Positions 43,370 through 55,026 of a stretch of DNA of 64,000 bases are shown here, piece by piece (the first letter of the stretch is position 1; every line of letters begins with the position of its first letter). The notes under the pieces are model-generated. The model ran no database searches. It was not told the origin of the DNA and worked only from the letters and a program-made list of their open reading frames with translations. A program made the translations under genes and the position numbers. This stretch comes from Phymatolithon calcareum (lineage: Eukaryota; Rhodophyta; Florideophyceae; Hapalidiales), in contig OZ345382.1 of NCBI GenBank assembly GCA_977006965.1, forward strand, positions 1,550,001 through 1,614,000. Direction: 5' to 3'.

Positions 43370-46300
43370 GGTCGAGAAAATGATACCGTCGAATCTCGAT
43401 TTCGGTGACACGCAAAGTGACCGCCCCGGGATGTTGTCCATCGCGGAGCCCCTTGATGGGCGGTACGAAACCTCAGTCAGCAACCATGGGCGAGGAGGAT
43501 AGGTGCCCCAGGTAAACGCTCTCCATGTCAGATTTCGGGATGCTTAATTGCGAAGAAAATCTTTTGCATAATAATATCAACAGGCGCCGCTCCCCGCCGG
43601 AGTGCAGTACGTGCGGGGACGCAAAGGCAGAGTGTCAGCCACGAGGATACAAGGTCACCTTGAAATAGCTGCTCTTATGACAACCGGTGAGAGCTGAACG
43701 AATCATATCGACTACATGAAGGGAGCAGTCGATGTCGACTGCTGTCGTCATGAAGCGCGGAGCACGTCCTTCTCGAAAGTCGTTTTGTGATGCAACAATT
43801 GAAACTATGAAAAGAGTGGTCTTGGATTATCAGTGAGGATGTGCCTCCTACATGAGCGGCACTAGTACGCAAACGTAGGATGTCTGACTGCGGACGAAGC
43901 CAGACGTCTGGCTTCGCATTCGAGGCGACGTTCTTTCCTTTTCGATGCTATTAGTAGGCGCTATTCTTCATTCTGCCGTAGCGGCGAAGCGATCACTCAT
44001 TCTGCCTCCGCAACGACCATATTATTGATTCCGCTTTCGAGGCGAATGCGCCACGGAAGCTGATGATTTTCCATCCCACTACTGTGCGGCCAAGAGAGCT
44101 GTTTGACCACAAGTGAATCTATATGGCCCTGAAAGGACGCGGAAGTTGCTTCGCGAGTGACGCGCTTTCGACCTCAGTCAAGGCTAGTTACATCATATAT
44201 CACTCCCCGTAATTTGGTTCGTGCTCCTTTTTCTCCTTCTGTGATGTCTCTACCTTGTGCGTTGCACTATAATCAACAGAGACGCCGGAGGAAAAGCTTA
44301 ATGACACAGTCCCGATCAAGAAGGGCCATTGTTGCACTATATGCTTTCTCAGTATGTCTTTTAAGAAGAAGAACATGGGCTCAAACGTATTCGTTTTCGA
44401 TCATGCATAAGCACTCTGCTACCGAGGGTTAACTTCTAAGAATATCTCTCCACCGCGTTACCACAATTGTGATATGCAAATGCTACAGGACGACATTATG
44501 GGAGTTCCTGGTACTCTCGAAACCTCTCTATCGGCGAGCAAAAGGAGAACGGCTCACCGTACGTGCCATCGCTACGCTCTTTGATACAGTAGTGTGCTCA
44601 TTCTTCCTTTTCAGTGATAGAAAAAGGCCATCTATGTCAACAGCCAGAGCTGCTAATCCGTCCAGCAATGTAATACAAAGTACCACTGGCAAGTTTGTGC
44701 AAGATATTGTAGTTCGGCCATTTGGATGGAAGATCAATTCGGATCCCGCAAAAACACTGGGAATCCAGAGATCATAAGACCATCACACGGCGACTGATGC
44801 CGAACAAGCTCTTCCAGCCGTCCTGATCATCACGACCAACAAGCAAAAATTGCCAATCTAACGCAGCGCGAGCCGTCACAGCAGTTGTTTAGTCTCTTAC
44901 AAAGACACAGATTCCTTCAAAATTTTGACGTCTCAGCTTGTACTTGTTTCCTTATTCCCGAGGCAGTTTGAGATAGTACATTGCCTTCTCGGATGAGTCA
45001 CGTTGTAACATGATCGGTTCGTCTCAATCCACCAGTTGCACGACTTGCTTGCGCATTTTAGAAAGGTGACACGAGATACTCGGCTACCAAGTTCCGATTG
45101 GTCATTACTTCTAAACCGCACTTTCGCAACTATTTCATGTCGCGCCACCACGAAATTGAACAAGGCCAAAGGTAGAAGGATCTCGAGAAGAAGAAAGGAA
45201 GCGACGATGCACAAACTTCTGGCCTTGGAGGTCCATATGTCAGAAGAAATGATAGTGTGATGTGATCTGTTTAGGAAATGGGATGTCAGTGTGCTGAAAA
45301 ACTAGAAACGGAAAGCTGTTCTGGTGTTGGTCAGTGCCGGCGTTGAGGGCTTCCAAAATAAGAAACTTACAATTCCCCCCCCCCCCAATTTCGCACCAAC
45401 ATAAGGCTTGGCGGATTTCTCCTGTACTCTAGTGAGGTATTCAAGGAAACTCACACCCAGCCATCCATCTATCCTATAATTTCCAAATTTACTGTAGTTC
45501 GAAAGGTTTCGTTTCACTGCGAACACATTCGCGCACAGTTTTCGCCTCGTGTGTCTCTTGTATATATCATACGTCACTAGGCTCCACGAGCTAAGCCATT
45601 GCGCCGAATACCGAACCCCCGGCGCTCTACCAGAAACACCACAACAAACGATCAGTTATGCTTTCCGGTCTGCTCCCGTTTCGCGCGCGCGTGCGTTTTC
45701 CTCACACCAGGTACGAACTACAAACATTGGGCGCGGATGTCGCATCCACTTTTCATGAACTAAACCTTGGCGATGCATTCATCGGCGGAGGAGATAGGAA
45801 ACTTCGCCCATGAAATACCAAGATCAACCGATATCGGCACCGACAGCATACCAAGGGCGACCAATAGGTGCTTCGCTAATTACTCTTGCGCATCCGATTG
45901 AGTGATGAGGGGAAATCCTTTCAGCTTTTCGTCCAAGATATGCAGTCATCCCTGAGCTGAAGCGAAATATCGTACATCACCAAGAGCATTAGATATCGGC
46001 GCCGGTGCCCAATGACGAACTGGAAAGCAGTGTTTCGCTCGCTTACTCCGCGCTTTTGTATGGACTAGCGTCTTCCTTGTCATCCACTACGCTTCGTACA
46101 TGATGCCCTTTCGAGCTGTCGACTTTGAATGGACGCAGCATGCTCTATAGAACAAACTTCTATGCGCCCTGTCTGGGACGTCTACGCTTCTGGCCTTGTG
46201 TTGCGAGCAAGCTGGAGTAGCCTGTTCTACCCAATATGCTTCTGCAACGCATCTCGCTCGATCCTTTCCCAAACTATCTCTTCCTAAACGGGCAATGCGA

Positions 46301-48370
46301 ACGGCTACCGAGTTTTCTCTGTTGGGCAAGGATCTCAGTCAAGCAATGGCCTTTCGTGCGTCGCCGTGAACCTAATTCTCGCTTGAAGCTCAATTCACAG
46401 TCAAGGCATCCTACAGTGCTAGCGGAAGAGTACAGAAGTGAATTATATGCTCGATATTATAATGATCGTTGTCAGGACGGGAAGAGGAAGCATCGTAAAG
46501 GTTGTGGGCGAATCCTGTATTTCGTACTCCCAACGAATCTGTAAAGGAGGGTACGAGGAGAGGCACCTGCAAATGAGGTTGTAAGTTGATGCCACCTACG
46601 GAATCTTGGTGAAGATGAAACGATGCTTGACGGTGCCACAATGACAGATCGGACAGTAATGGACAGATTGTTCCGAAAAGATCAGGCATACGAAAGCAGC
46701 AAGCTGGCCTCCAGCAGACGGTGAGAAATGAGATACACATCCATGCAGAGGAGGCTCGACATATGGCGGATTTGTCGCGGCCGGTTGCCCTGTTACTTGG
46801 TCGCTATTACTGTGCGGCGGCCGCAGAGCAAAGAGACTTTGAGCAAAAAATGTTGAGTGCCATGTCTTACGAATGACTGCAAAGGATGCTTAGAAGTACA
46901 CTCCTCAGATGTGCATGCGAAGCAGAAATGCAAACTCCTACAGGCCGGTCGGTTTCGTCGTTGGCTATCGTGGTCAAGACCACAATTTCCACAAAGCTAG
47001 CACAATACTGTTCTGCAATTTTGCGTACAGTAGATGCCCGTTTGGCCGTTTCCTCTGCATGACATAAACTTACAGCGTTGAGGTGGCGCGACATGAACGG
47101 CCAAATGACGACACTAAGCACGGCGATGCCCAGCGCATCATATTATTCATCATCATGGCCGGCGGAACTACGGAGCTGCAAAGCTGTACTGTATGATACT
47201 GTACAGTAGGGCGGCACTGTAGTTTCTACTGCTGAAGTCAACGCCTAATTATAAGGCAAGTGGCGCGAAGCTGTGGACCATCATGGCGCACGAGGCAGCA
47301 GTCGGCACGGGGCGCTCTTTCGAAACTGATGACCCCGAAGGGACCCACAGCCGCACCGGACGGCGAGTGGACGGAGATCGTCCTCCCAGCCGTCATTCGT
47401 GCGTTATCTATGATGCCGCATACGGAAAATATCGCACAGCGCGGGCAGCTCTCAACAGTATCTCGAAATATGAAGTTTTGGAAAATTTGACGCACATCGA
47501 TGTAAATTCAGGGAGAATGCCGGTTGGAGATATAATCGGCATAAGGACACGTGTCCGGCGGAGGCCCACGACGACTAGGATCAGCGGCCATGGTGACAAC
47601 CAACCATCGTGAATCGCTGAGCAACTGACTAGAAACGTGGAAAACGGACACCATATTTTTCAGATTACGTGGTTGATCCGTGACTACAGTATTCCAATTG
47701 TGCCTGTACTGTATGGGAACAATACAAACTAGGGGCTGAGGGGCGTTGAATATCTGCATATCATAATCCGCCGTCAATCCGCCCCATCAACATCATGATG
47801 ATCGGTGATCACCGATGGAATGGATTTTCTACTGTACTGCAAGGACGTTCGCACGACAATGCCCATTGGGCAGGATCACGTTATCCCATTCCATTGGTCC
47901 GCCAAGAACCCTCCGGAAAGTGCACGACAGGCAAACGGACGAAAGGAGTGGCCCTGTCGGGGCGCAACGGGCCGTAACTCGAAACGGCGGCGCCCCAGAT
48001 CTCGGTCGCTTCATAGAGCTGACGGTCTGATACACAAATGATCATACCGTGCACCATGCTACTTGGACTGCGAATGAGGGTCGTCGTGGCTAGATTTTTT
48101 CCGTTTCAAACCTCCTGTTGTCCAATTCCGTCAGAGCACCTGGCACCGGTTTGGCGCAGCCTCGACCTAGGGTTGTGGAAAAGTGCAAATATCTGCCATT
48201 TTATGTGATCCTGACGAGATCGGCTTACAGCATGCGTACTGAACTCAACGTGCCCCCGTGAAAAAAACCTGCAGCACTTTTCGCCATTACGCCGCTTCAC
48301 AACATCACTGGTCTGCGGATATTGACCCTATCCAAACTTTCCGCCGGTCGCAACACAGTTCGCGTCTCGG
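43370..48370. other. Long gene-poor stretch
   Basis: Five kilobases without a supported gene. It holds a 22-bp perfect palindrome at 43895-43916, a run of 12 C at 45375-45386, and an alternating CG stretch near 45686. Frames of 80-110 codons occur on both strands (for example 46411-46740 minus, 47283-47612 plus), with no recognisable domain. Confidence 0.35.
43895..43916. repeat. 22-bp perfect palindrome
   Basis: CGAAGCCAGACGTCTGGCTTCG, centred on ACGT, without spacer. It could be a dyad protein-binding site or a chance foldback. No gene is close enough to suggest a role. Confidence 0.7.
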
Positions 48371-48374
48371 AGAC

Positions 48375-48389
48375 ATGAGGCGCTCGTGA
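48375..48389 (+). promoter_or_regulatory. Minimal upstream ORF before the cryptochrome gene
   Basis: ATG AGG CGC TCG TGA encodes four residues and stops 14 bases before the ATG at 48404. If within the transcript it could dampen translation or force reinitiation. The transcript start is unknown, so this is tentative. Confidence 0.3.
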
Positions 48390-48403
48390 CCGCGCGTTCG
48401 GAT

Positions 48404-51400
48404 ATGGAATCTAATCCCACGCTGGTCTGGTTTCGTGGGCATGACCTCCGCGTCCGCGACCATCCGGCCCTCACCGCTGCCGCGGCATCAAACACCCCTG
48501 TTATCGCGCTCTACGTTCACCAACACGCTCCTCTAATCGGTGCCATTCAGAAATGGTATCTGCATTTCTCACTCTCGGCGCTACACGATGAGCTCTCCAA
48601 GCTCGGCGTCGTACTACTTGTTCGTCAAACAGAGTCTGCCGAACAGTCGGCAATAGTCGTTTCCGAGTTAGCTACTGCACTTTCTGCCCAAGCTGTGCTA
48701 TGGAACCGTCAGTACGGCATGGCGGCAACCACGGTTGACGTTATGGTTCGCGATGCACTGGAGAAGCGTGGTGTTATCGCGTCTGAATTCCCCTCATCCG
48801 AACTGTTACTCGAACCTGAAGATTGCGCCCGCGAAGCACCGCATCAGTTTTCTGATTTTCAAGGCTATGCCCGCTTTTGGCTCTCGCGCTTCTCAGAAAA
48901 ACCACCACCGCTCCCCGTGGAGCCCCTCAAGCATGTCAACGGCATCCCGGCCCTGGAGATCATGCGGCGGATGAGCATTGTCGGCGTCATTGATGTACGC
49001 GTCGAGAGCGACTGGAAACGTTGGTTTAAAGTGGAATCACTGCGCTTGCTTGACGGAATGAGCGCCGATTCCATGAAAGCGTTACGCAGTCTACGCGCTG
49101 TGGGTTGTGTAGAGGCGCATGGGACACTGGAAAGGTTTCTTCACTCGTTAAATTTCCGCGACTTCCACTTTGGTGCCGCGCGCCGCGACGCATTGCTCTC
49201 AGGATGTAATGCTAGCACATCGTGTATGAGCCCGCATATACGATTTGGCGAAATTTCACCTCGGGTTGTGTACCATGAAGTAATGCGCGAGACAACAATG
49301 GCCTCCGGCCCGTTGACCGCGAAGATGGCACTTGAATCGGCGAGGAGGTATATGAGGAACTTGTGTTTGCGTGAGTTTGGTTATTATATCTTGTGGCGAT
49401 TCCCAGACGCTGCCTCCAAGCCAATTGTGCCCGAGTTTGAGGTTTTTCCCTGGGAATATTCTGATGGTCCCCGTCGTAACGCCTGTTGGATTAGTGGTAC
49501 TACTGGATTTCCAATTGTCGATGCCGCTATGCGCCAGCTTGCCACGGAAGGGTGGATTCATAATCGTCTGCGCTTTTTGGTCGCCTCCTTCTACGTCAAG
49601 TATCTTCTGTTACCTTGGCCAAACGGTGCGAAATATTTGTTCCGTGTCCTTGTCGATGGCGATGAGGCATGTAATTCTCTCGGCTGGCAATGGACTGCTG
49701 GCTGCAACTCTGATTCCTTTCCGTTCTCCACTCTCGTCAACCCGATTACTCTTTTTAAAGGGTCCCGATCACTATCCCAGGCTGCAAATTACATCCGCAA
49801 ATATGTACCGGAACTTGCGGGACTACCGGACAAGCTCGTTTTCAAACCCTGGCACGCAACCGCCGATCAGCTTAAGCAATCCAACCTCACCATTGTGCCG
49901 CAGCCGAAATATGAACCCACATCGCCACCATTGGCGCTTGGGGAATATGGTCAACCTCGTGGCTCCGGCTTTTACCCTATGCGAATTGTTAACTGCCCGG
50001 AAGCGCGACATCGGGCGCGAAGATCCATGGAGCTCATGCGGAGGATTTTCGCCGCGCAGCGCCCTTCCCGTCCAATCGTCATCGATCAGTCCTTGGCACC
50101 GCCGGTTCATGACCCTCATCTTGTGATCAGGAATAACTTGAGAGCAATAACCAGCTCATCGACATTCTCAACATTGATGGTGCGCCGAGGTAACACAAGC
50201 ATTATTTCTGAAGCCGTTTCAAGTTCGAGTGAACCACGAAACTTGCTTCAGATTGAAGCACCAGAACCTAGCTCTCGCGATGAAAGTCGATCGGAGCTTG
50301 AAACTGATGAAGTCGAGGCTGTGCGAGTCAAATCGACTCGAAGCAGGGACGACCTTTCGTCCACAGAGAACCTCGAACCACAGAGTAAGCGGGCAAGAAC
50401 TGAATTATCGACACTTCGTGTCGCCTCCAGTGATGTCATGGTACCAGAGGATGCGCTCTCTATATCTGGACTTTCGTACAGCCCAGTCTTGAGCGATTGC
50501 CCGAGGAGTAGCGAAGGTGGAAAAAGCTTTTCGACGGACGTGGCGGCAATCCCACAACGGCCGACGTCGACAACGTCGCCAGATCTTTTGCAAATGTCGC
50601 AGGCGGCTAATGGGAAAACACCTGATTTAGCAGTAGAGACGAGATTGGCTGAGTCGCCATCGTCGAAAGCGGGTCAAATTGCGGTCACGGCCCTACTATC
50701 CCCGTCTTTTCGAGTCTCGGAGGCCGCCGTGCTTGCCCGCAAGGCGCAGATAGAGAAGAAAGATGAGCCTTCCCGAAGGACGGAAATTGAGGAAACCTTT
50801 CAAAAATCCATCCAAATCCCACTTCAAGAACCTCCACCGGGTTACGCACAAGAAGCCCTTCCGTTACCGGAGAAAAAGCTGACTCGGGAATGCAGCCCCG
50901 AACCGTGTAGTAGGACGCCTCATCCAAGTAAGCGAGTTCGGTCCTCGTCCCCAGAGGTTTCACAACAACGGGCGGTGGATCAGGTATCTCATGCACCGAC
51001 AGAATCAACTCGTTCTGCATCGGCTAATCTCAGTGTTGTTCCTCGAACCTCAGCATCTCTTGTTCGCGGTGCTTCTTCTTCGGGGCAAGGGCAAGGCAGA
51101 AGTACCGAGACTAATGTACCTCGACATACTTATCGTCAAACCTTGCCTCGTGCACCCGAGGTCAGCGACCCACGTCAGTTTTGCGTACCAACGAGTGTAC
51201 CGCACATGGCGTCGCGTCTCTCCCCTGACCAGGCACAGATGTATCAGCCAACTCATGGAACATATTACGGGCCCGGTTCTTCGTCAAATTCGGGGTACGG
51301 TTGGCATGTGCCGTACCCCCGTGCAGATGGAGGGACGTATGGCCATGCCGTGCGACAGCAAACTGAACATCCGGGATATGCAATGCTGGGGGCGCACTAC

Positions 51401-52213
51401 AGCCCTTACTCAGATCCCCGTGCTTATTCAGAGCGCAGCGGATATCCAGCACAAAACGTGCCTAGGCAAATCGTTCATCCAGCCCACCACCAAGCTGTCC
51501 CGGCTATGAATCATGCAGGTCACGCGACGCATCCGCAACAGGCAAATGCAATGACGGATGCGCGGCATGCGATCGCATCTGGGATAGCGTACAATTTGCA
51601 GTATCAACCAGGGCCGTATCAGAGCGACCTGCGTTTGCATCATCGGCATGGTCATGTCGGGCACCAAATGACAGTGGGGCCGGTGATGGTCGTACCACGA
51701 CTTTCGGGTGGACCCATAGACATGTCTGGTTCATCTGGCCCACGGTATCCGATGATCGGCATGGGCGGTGAGATGCAGGGGCACAGCACCGAGAATTCGA
51801 TTCAAGGTCATCAAGCTGGGCAGAGTAGGGCTGCACGAACTGGTCGTGCCGTGCCCTCCGATAGGGCTGGTCGCATGGAAATTGCAAGACGTATGGCAGC
51901 AATGGATTATGATGACCCGAAGCATGACGGCAAACACAAGGAACAGTGGCAAGCAATTGCCCTACACCTCATAAACAAGTATGAATTCTGTGATGATACG
52001 GACAGACAAACAAGCAAGTCTTATGTGCGACTGTGCGTTATCAAGGATCAACTGAGAGAGGCGAACCAGAACGGACCGCGTGTGACCGTCAATCATTGCA
52101 AGCAGGTGTTTGGTATTCTGGAATTACCCGTCACTGGTGAATGGGATCGGCGGGGGCATGGTGGTGTGCGCGGGCCGTATGTGTATGGACTGAGGCCGAA
52201 GCAGTCTCCCTGA
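48404..52213 (+). CDS. Cryptochrome/photolyase-family flavoprotein with very long C-terminal extension
   Basis: 1,269 residues from the ATG at 48404, which precedes LVWFRGHDLRVRDHPAL, the standard N-terminal photolyase motif. Residues to about 165 form the antenna-type alpha/beta domain; about 280-510 form the FAD-binding domain (SPHIRFGEISPR, GTTGFPIVDAAMRQL, EGWIHNRLRF, GWQWTAGCNSD, NPITLFKGS). Four residues before W428 stands N424; photolyases have Asn here, whereas plant cryptochromes have Asp, so flavin chemistry may be photolyase-like. After residue ~550 comes about 600 residues of low-complexity Ser/Pro, then His/Gln/Tyr-rich sequence (HPAHHQAVPAMNHAGHATHP). A compact C-terminal module follows at about 1150-1269 (HKEQWQAIALHLINKYEFCDD, GPRVTVNHCKQVFGILELP) that I do not recognise. 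Roles in blue-light sensing or repair are the family's known functions. Confidence 0.9.
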   Translation: MESNPTLVWFRGHDLRVRDHPALTAAAASNTPVIALYVHQHAPLIGAIQKWYLHFSLSALHDELSKLGVVLLVRQTESAEQSAIVVSELATALSAQAVLWNRQYGMAATTVDVMVRDALEKRGVIASEFPSSELLLEPEDCAREAPHQFSDFQGYARFWLSRFSEKPPPLPVEPLKHVNGIPALEIMRRMSIVGVIDVRVESDWKRWFKVESLRLLDGMSADSMKALRSLRAVGCVEAHGTLERFLHSLNFRDFHFGAARRDALLSGCNASTSCMSPHIRFGEISPRVVYHEVMRETTMASGPLTAKMALESARRYMRNLCLREFGYYILWRFPDAASKPIVPEFEVFPWEYSDGPRRNACWISGTTGFPIVDAAMRQLATEGWIHNRLRFLVASFYVKYLLLPWPNGAKYLFRVLVDGDEACNSLGWQWTAGCNSDSFPFSTLVNPITLFKGSRSLSQAANYIRKYVPELAGLPDKLVFKPWHATADQLKQSNLTIVPQPKYEPTSPPLALGEYGQPRGSGFYPMRIVNCPEARHRARRSMELMRRIFAAQRPSRPIVIDQSLAPPVHDPHLVIRNNLRAITSSSTFSTLMVRRGNTSIISEAVSSSSEPRNLLQIEAPEPSSRDESRSELETDEVEAVRVKSTRSRDDLSSTENLEPQSKRARTELSTLRVASSDVMVPEDALSISGLSYSPVLSDCPRSSEGGKSFSTDVAAIPQRPTSTTSPDLLQMSQAANGKTPDLAVETRLAESPSSKAGQIAVTALLSPSFRVSEAAVLARKAQIEKKDEPSRRTEIEETFQKSIQIPLQEPPPGYAQEALPLPEKKLTRECSPEPCSRTPHPSKRVRSSSPEVSQQRAVDQVSHAPTESTRSASANLSVVPRTSASLVRGASSSGQGQGRSTETNVPRHTYRQTLPRAPEVSDPRQFCVPTSVPHMASRLSPDQAQMYQPTHGTYYGPGSSSNSGYGWHVPYPRADGGTYGHAVRQQTEHPGYAMLGAHYSPYSDPRAYSERSGYPAQNVPRQIVHPAHHQAVPAMNHAGHATHPQQANAMTDARHAIASGIAYNLQYQPGPYQSDLRLHHRHGHVGHQMTVGPVMVVPRLSGGPIDMSGSSGPRYPMIGMGGEMQGHSTENSIQGHQAGQSRAARTGRAVPSDRAGRMEIARRMAAMDYDDPKHDGKHKEQWQAIALHLINKYEFCDDTDRQTSKSYVRLCVIKDQLREANQNGPRVTVNHCKQVFGILELPVTGEWDRRGHGGVRGPYVYGLRPKQSP

Positions 52214-53940
52214 TTTAGTCGCCATCTCTTGTAATTTTTGTGGGAGCGTGAACACAAATCGAAATGACTGGCGAAAAAATTTCGTTAGCGATTTTTGAAC
52301 ATTTTTTTCCGCACTAGAGTTCGTGGCGCAAAAGGTGTTGATTCTCCTTACGTTCCCTTCCCCCTTCAGGACTCTAGCGCAACACAATTGTGTCAATTAG
52401 GAAGTCGCTAGATTCAAGATGTAAAATCATTCAGGTTGTGGATTGTCTTCGAAAATTCTCGTTCATACGCAAGTGTTCGCCGCGACGTGGAGTTGAACTA
52501 GCATCGGTTCCTGTGGAAGGGAATACAGTTCGAATCCTCTTGACCGCTGAATTTGGACGATGAAGGTTACCTTCAGATATGACCAAATCGCGAAGGTCAT
52601 TTCCTAGACCGAACGCCGTAAACATGCCCCTTCGGTCCCAGCGCGACAGAGAAAACAGCAGTCCAACATACCACTGGACTCAAAAGGGAATCTCGGAAAA
52701 TCCGTTCGCCCGCCATATTGCGCAAGATCTTTCGACCGTACCGCGGTGGAGTTACTGACATTTTAAACCGTTTCTGCGATGAATCAATGTGGGCGAGTTT
52801 AGCGACGTTTGCGAGGGAGAAATTTCAGACAAACCGGAATGGATATTAGAAATTTGTCAGAGATTAGACTTGCTGGATTGTGCAAAGTAATTTGCTTTAA
52901 AATGCACAGTGTTCTACTCCCTTCGCGCGCAACGCGCTCCTGTCCATCGCTCCGGTTCGTAGTTCCTCGTCACTGAATCTTTCTCACTGGCGCACAGGCC
53001 ATTAACGCTACTACGTGAGGTTCGTTGACAATGAGGAGTGTGAGCAGATCAGAATCTCGTGTACGGTGGAGATTAATTCTCGATGAAGATTCAGACCTTA
53101 AACAAAATCACATTCCTCCATGTATTTACGCCATGCACCGCAGATGCGACTAGAACGATTTCTACGGGACTAATATCGCTTCGACTCCCCGTACCAGCTG
53201 CGAGACACAGGGACTAATTTTCAAAGGAAACTAATGGTCGCGCCGCAGATTCTCTTGGCCGTGTAGACTGTTATGAGTACAGGAATGTCGCCGAACAGGC
53301 AGTTCGATTTCCGTTCTTTCAGCTCAATGCTTCTGGCTACGCAGCCTTCTCGCAAATCGAGTGAAATTTCCTGACTTATTTAGGGACAAAAAGCATTCTG
53401 TCCAAGATCACTGAGGAAAACGTCAGAATTCACGGCCAAATACTGCTGACTTGCATAATTCATCATTGCTGTGAGAGGAGCCCAGAAGAACGGAGATTTG
53501 TCGTATGGGTGAGGTTGATTTTCTTGCCTTGCCAGAGTCGGTGTCCATTCATTCATTTATCCTTTTCCCTTAGTGGGGCTAGCACAGCGATTCGAGGCCC
53601 TAAGTGTCTTCCATTCTATCCTACTGGGGATTTCACGTCTAGTCCAGGTACGCCACCAAAGATGGATTCCGGCGTTCGTCTGACGCATTGTAGCAGCACC
53701 TGACAGACCAGGCGCCGCTCGCCCATTCTAAGAATGTGTCCAAGCCAGTTCCATTGTAAGCCTTTGGCCCGCATTTGCCACGTCGATGGTGGGCGTCCTT
53801 TCTTCGTCCGCTATTGGTCTCTCCGTTGTACTCGATAGCATCTTAGCACCTGTTAACTTGAGTTTCTTCCGCGGTGATTCTGTCAGTTTCCTAACTTCTA
53901 AATATATATCTTCCTTTCTTCTTTCTTCTTCTGTCAGTTT
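52214..53940. other. Stretch without recognisable gene
   Basis: No supported gene, repeat or RNA gene downstream of the cryptochrome. Frames are short on both strands. Confidence 0.4.
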
Positions 53941-53946
53941 CCATGA

Positions 53947-54370
53947 TTACAGCCGTATGGGAGAATTGATACAACAGAGGAGCCAACATGACGGAGACTC
54001 ACCTGAGAATATTTTGTGTGCACCTGTGCAAGTTCCGTGTGTGCTTTGTGGGGTACGTACACGCAGATTACGAAAACGTTGAACGGCCGCCCGCGGAGGC
54101 TGGCGAACAATCCTGCTTCCGATCGATCCGGAGTGCGTAACTGCGCCTCTTGCTCTGGGCGAGAAGGCGATGCAGCTGCCGAAGTATCGATCTCCGGAAG
54201 GTGGTTGTTCCGAATAGATAGCGCGCGCGTCAGAATTCCATCTGTGGGTCTTTGTGATTCCCAGAATGTCGTATCCCAGTCCTTGCGAAGGCTCATCGTG
54301 ATGTTGGAGAGTCCGCCGCAGTTCCATGTCGTAACGGGGAGTTTGGTGGAGAAACTTATTGCTTCCTGAG
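53947..54370 (-). pseudogene. Decayed LINE APE-endonuclease fragment
   Basis: On the minus strand LPVTTWNCGGLSNI resembles the first endonuclease motif (x-T-W-N-C-x-G-L). In the neighbouring frame LGITKTHRWN resembles the catalytic ETH motif with Glu changed to Lys, and IAFSPRARGAVTHSGSIGSRIV resembles the following strands; VFVICVYVPHK then matches the Y-x-P motif. Frame changes and the missing Glu show it is dead. It differs from the family 1 endonuclease at 18.6 kb, so it may derive from family 2 or a third family. Confidence 0.55.
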
Positions 54371-54947
54371 TGCCCTCTCTGTCTCCTGTACGCCCCTTTT
54401 GGGACGGGTCCCTTCGCAGAAAGAGAAGGGATCCTGCACCGCGCGCGGGTGCATTTATTACAGGACAGGAAAAACTAGTCGGTGTCCGACTAATACGCAG
54501 AAGAGGTACATCCAACATAGCTTCAAAGTCATTTTATTGAAATGCATTGGGGAGAGTGGCTTAGTTAAGCAGTCGGTGCAAAGTGTTCTTGCAGAATTGA
54601 CGAGATGAGTGGCAAATCTGAAATTTACTCCCGTGATGGTCTTGACATGCTTGCTTCATTCATTCAAGAAAGAATCCAAGAGGAGGTAAATATTGCAGAA
54701 GTGGAACAGGAAAAAGTTACAAAAGTGTAGATTGCGGCGTGCTCCCAACCGGAACAAATCAGCAATTGTCCGTGCGAATGCTCAGTGAACAGATTCGAAC
54801 AGTGAACACTGGACCATACGCAAGCAATGAAACCCAAATATGGTGCACGTACCCGTAGCGGGCATTTATTCCAGTCCAGAAGTAGAATGGTGACAATCCG
54901 TTATCTGTCTTTCTTTATAGGAGAGTGTGTTAATTTTAGGACAGATT

Positions 54948-54992
54948 CTACCCTTGAGCAAATTGTAATAATTAGAATTTGCTCAAGGGTAG
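54948..54992. repeat. Inverted repeat, 17-bp arms, next to a LINE fragment
   Basis: CTACCCTTGAGCAAATT at 54948-54964 is exactly mirrored at 54976-54992 with an 11-base loop. The right arm runs directly into a family 1-like LINE 3' fragment (GATCTGTGCAGGGAGAG). Confidence 0.75.
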
Positions 54993-55024
54993 ATCTGTGC
55001 AGGGAGAGACCAGTAGAGATACTT
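54990..55024 (+). mobile_element. Tiny LINE 3' fragment
   Basis: The plus strand encodes DLCRERPVEIL, the end of the family 1-type protein. It abuts the left arm of the cupin inverted repeat, and the same sequence recurs at about 56055 and 56515-56542 and, inverted, at 56596-56623. Confidence 0.6.
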
Positions 55025-55026
55025 TA

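Noticed and set aside
45375-45386. Run of 12 C
   Set aside because: Simple homopolymer with no associated structure.
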